A stretch of DNA of 15,755 bases from contig CAMFLJ010000046.1 of assembly GCA_945957335.1 (NCBI GenBank), positions 1 through 15,755 on the forward strand. The letters are read 5' to 3'. This document shows positions 14,415 to 15,755 of this stretch, in pieces (the stretch's first letter is position 1; the number at the start of each line of letters is the position of its first letter). The notes beneath the pieces were generated by a model. It had not been told where the DNA came from and did no database searches. It saw only the letters and a program-made list of their open reading frames with translations. The stretch is from an uncultured Actinomycetes bacterium (lineage in GTDB: Bacteria > Actinomycetota > Acidimicrobiia > Acidimicrobiales > Acidimicrobilacustridaceae). The position numbers and the translations under genes are program-made.

Positions 14415-15755
14415 TCACCGGGCCCCTGCGGGCCCACGCCACTCGTGGCGGCCCGACGCGACCTCGACGACCTCGTCGGACCACGGCAGGTGGACCTCGG
14501 CCGTCGCGTTGGGAGGGACCACCACGCCCATCACCAGGAGGTCCTCCTCGAGCCGCCACGACGACTCGGCCGTCCCGTACGGCGTGAGGAGGGTCGCGCC
14601 CGCGGTGGTGAGCCCACCCCCGGGTCGGGGCCGCACGACCAGCCGGCGCATGCCCGGCGCCCCGGACGACAGGCCGGCCACGGACTCGTGCAGCCACTGG
14701 GCGGCGCTCCCGAACGCGTAGTGGTTGAACGAGGTCATCCCGGAGCCGTTCACCGTGCCGTCCGGCAGGAGGCTGTCCCACCGCTCCCACACCGTCGTCG
14801 CCCCCATCGTCACGGCGTAGAGCCACGAGGGCAGCTCCGTCTGGAGCATGAGCCGGTAGGCGTGGTCGACCGCGCCGATCTCGGTCAGGGCGGGAAGGAC
14901 GAGGGGCGTGCCGACGAAGCCGGTCGTGATCGTGTGGAGCTGCTCACGGGTGATCCGCACCAGGTTGCGCCCGACGGCCCGACGCTCGCCCGGCTCGGTC
15001 ACGAGGTCGAATGCCAGCGCCAACGCGTAGGCCGTCGCGCTGTCGGACATCAGACGACCGGCCGGCGTGAGGAACTCCCGGCGGAACGCGGCCGCGACTT
15101 CCGCCGCCAACCCGTCGTACCGCCCTGCGAGCTCGCTCCGCCCGAGCGCCGAGGCGGCGCGGGCGACCAGCCAGGCCGACCGGGCGAGGTACGCGGTCGC
15201 CACGAGCGACGCATCGGTGCGGCCCTGCCACGGCCGGTCGACGGGGGCGGACGGGTCGAGCCAGTCGCCGAACTGGAAGTCCCCCGACCAGATGCGATCC
15301 GTGCCGGCCCGCTCCGCCACGCGGTCGACCCACGCCCGCATGCTCTCCATCTGCGCCTCGAGCCGACCCACGTCGGCGTAGCGGCGGAGGAGCTCGAGCG
15401 GCACGACGGTGGCCGCGTCGCCCCATGCCGCCGCTCCCCCCGGGGGCAGCGGGAGGCCCGGCACCACGGGGATGACCGAGGGAACCGTGCCGTCGGGAAG
15501 CTGCTCGGCCCGGAGGTCGTCGAGCCAGTCGGCGAGGAAGCCGTCGACGTCGTAGAGGAAGGTGGCCGTGGGGGCGAACACCTGCAGGTCACCGGTCCAG
15601 CCCAGGCGCTCGTCGCGCTGGGGGCAGTCGGTCGGGACGTCGAGGAAGTTGCCACGCATGCCCCACACCACGTTCTCGTGGAAGCGCTGCAGCAGCGGGT
15701 CGGAGCACTCGAAGGTGCCGGTGCGCTCCATGTCGGTGTGCACGACGACCGCCGT
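14415..15755 (-). CDS. Alpha-L-rhamnosidase (GH78), C-terminal part, cut by the window edge
   Basis: The visible 446 residues cover the (alpha/alpha)6 catalytic barrel and C-terminal beta domain of a bacterial GH78 rhamnosidase, which hydrolyses terminal alpha-L-rhamnose from glycosides by inversion. Near the visible start is the family hallmark CPQRDERLGWTGD (44-56 of the visible part), whose Glu49 is the likely general acid. WSGDFQFGDWLDP (156-168) shapes the sugar pocket, and TTVWERWDS (320-328) carries the likely general base Glu324. SFNHYAFGS (342-350) is also typical. The N-terminal domains and any signal peptide lie beyond position 15755, so its cellular location cannot be judged. Its stop is 100 bases before deoR. 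It supplies rhamnose to the downstream pathway. Confidence 0.9.
   Translation of the reverse strand, partial: TAVVVHTDMERTGTFECSDPLLQRFHENVVWGMRGNFLDVPTDCPQRDERLGWTGDLQVFAPTATFLYDVDGFLADWLDDLRAEQLPDGTVPSVIPVVPGLPLPPGGAAAWGDAATVVPLELLRRYADVGRLEAQMESMRAWVDRVAERAGTDRIWSGDFQFGDWLDPSAPVDRPWQGRTDASLVATAYLARSAWLVARAASALGRSELAGRYDGLAAEVAAAFRREFLTPAGRLMSDSATAYALALAFDLVTEPGERRAVGRNLVRITREQLHTITTGFVGTPLVLPALTEIGAVDHAYRLMLQTELPSWLYAVTMGATTVWERWDSLLPDGTVNGSGMTSFNHYAFGSAAQWLHESVAGLSSGAPGMRRLVVRPRPGGGLTTAGATLLTPYGTAESSWRLEEDLLVMGVVVPPNATAEVHLPWSDEVVEVASGRHEWRGPAGAR

Overview
The window is GC-rich throughout, and every supported gene lies on the minus strand, so transcription runs from the right end to the left. 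Composition, frequent one-base and four-base start/stop overlaps, GTG starts and the gene families point to an actinobacterium. A lineage such as Acidimicrobiia is my guess, not something the sequence proves. No rRNA, tRNA, CRISPR array or mobile element is visible.

In transcription order (right to left) the layout is: the C-terminal part of a GH78 alpha-L-rhamnosidase (14415-15755, cut by the window edge); a DeoR-family regulator (13568-14314); then a tightly packed set of RhaI-type L-rhamnose isomerase (12283-13449), a stand-alone nucleotidyltransferase-fold protein (11498-12283), a bifunctional rhamnulose-1-phosphate aldolase/lactaldehyde dehydrogenase RhaEW (9468-11501), rhamnulokinase RhaB (8020-9459) and an FMN-dependent L-lactate-type dehydrogenase (6779-8020). 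These are followed by a branched-chain-amino-acid-type (HAAT/Liv) transporter in three polypeptides: an MFS transporter fused to a LivF ATPase (4510-6720), a LivH-LivM-LivG triple fusion (1661-4510) and a lipoprotein substrate-binding protein (203-1486).

The enzymes form a continuous route. The rhamnosidase frees L-rhamnose. RhaI, RhaB and RhaE convert it to DHAP and L-lactaldehyde. RhaW oxidises L-lactaldehyde to L-lactate, and the FMN dehydrogenase can oxidise lactate to pyruvate. No recognised rhamnose permease is present in the window. The Liv-type transporter, joined to the pathway genes by short gaps, is therefore the obvious candidate importer for rhamnose or a rhamnoside, which would be unusual for this transporter class.

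Three promoter regions (upstream of deoR, rhaI and the binding-protein gene) carry similar 23-base sequences in the same orientation, each lying on or next to the predicted core promoter. This suggests that the DeoR protein controls both catabolism and uptake. The most unusual items are the MFS-LivF fusion, the nucleotidyltransferase inside a sugar-catabolic operon, and the shared operator-like motif.
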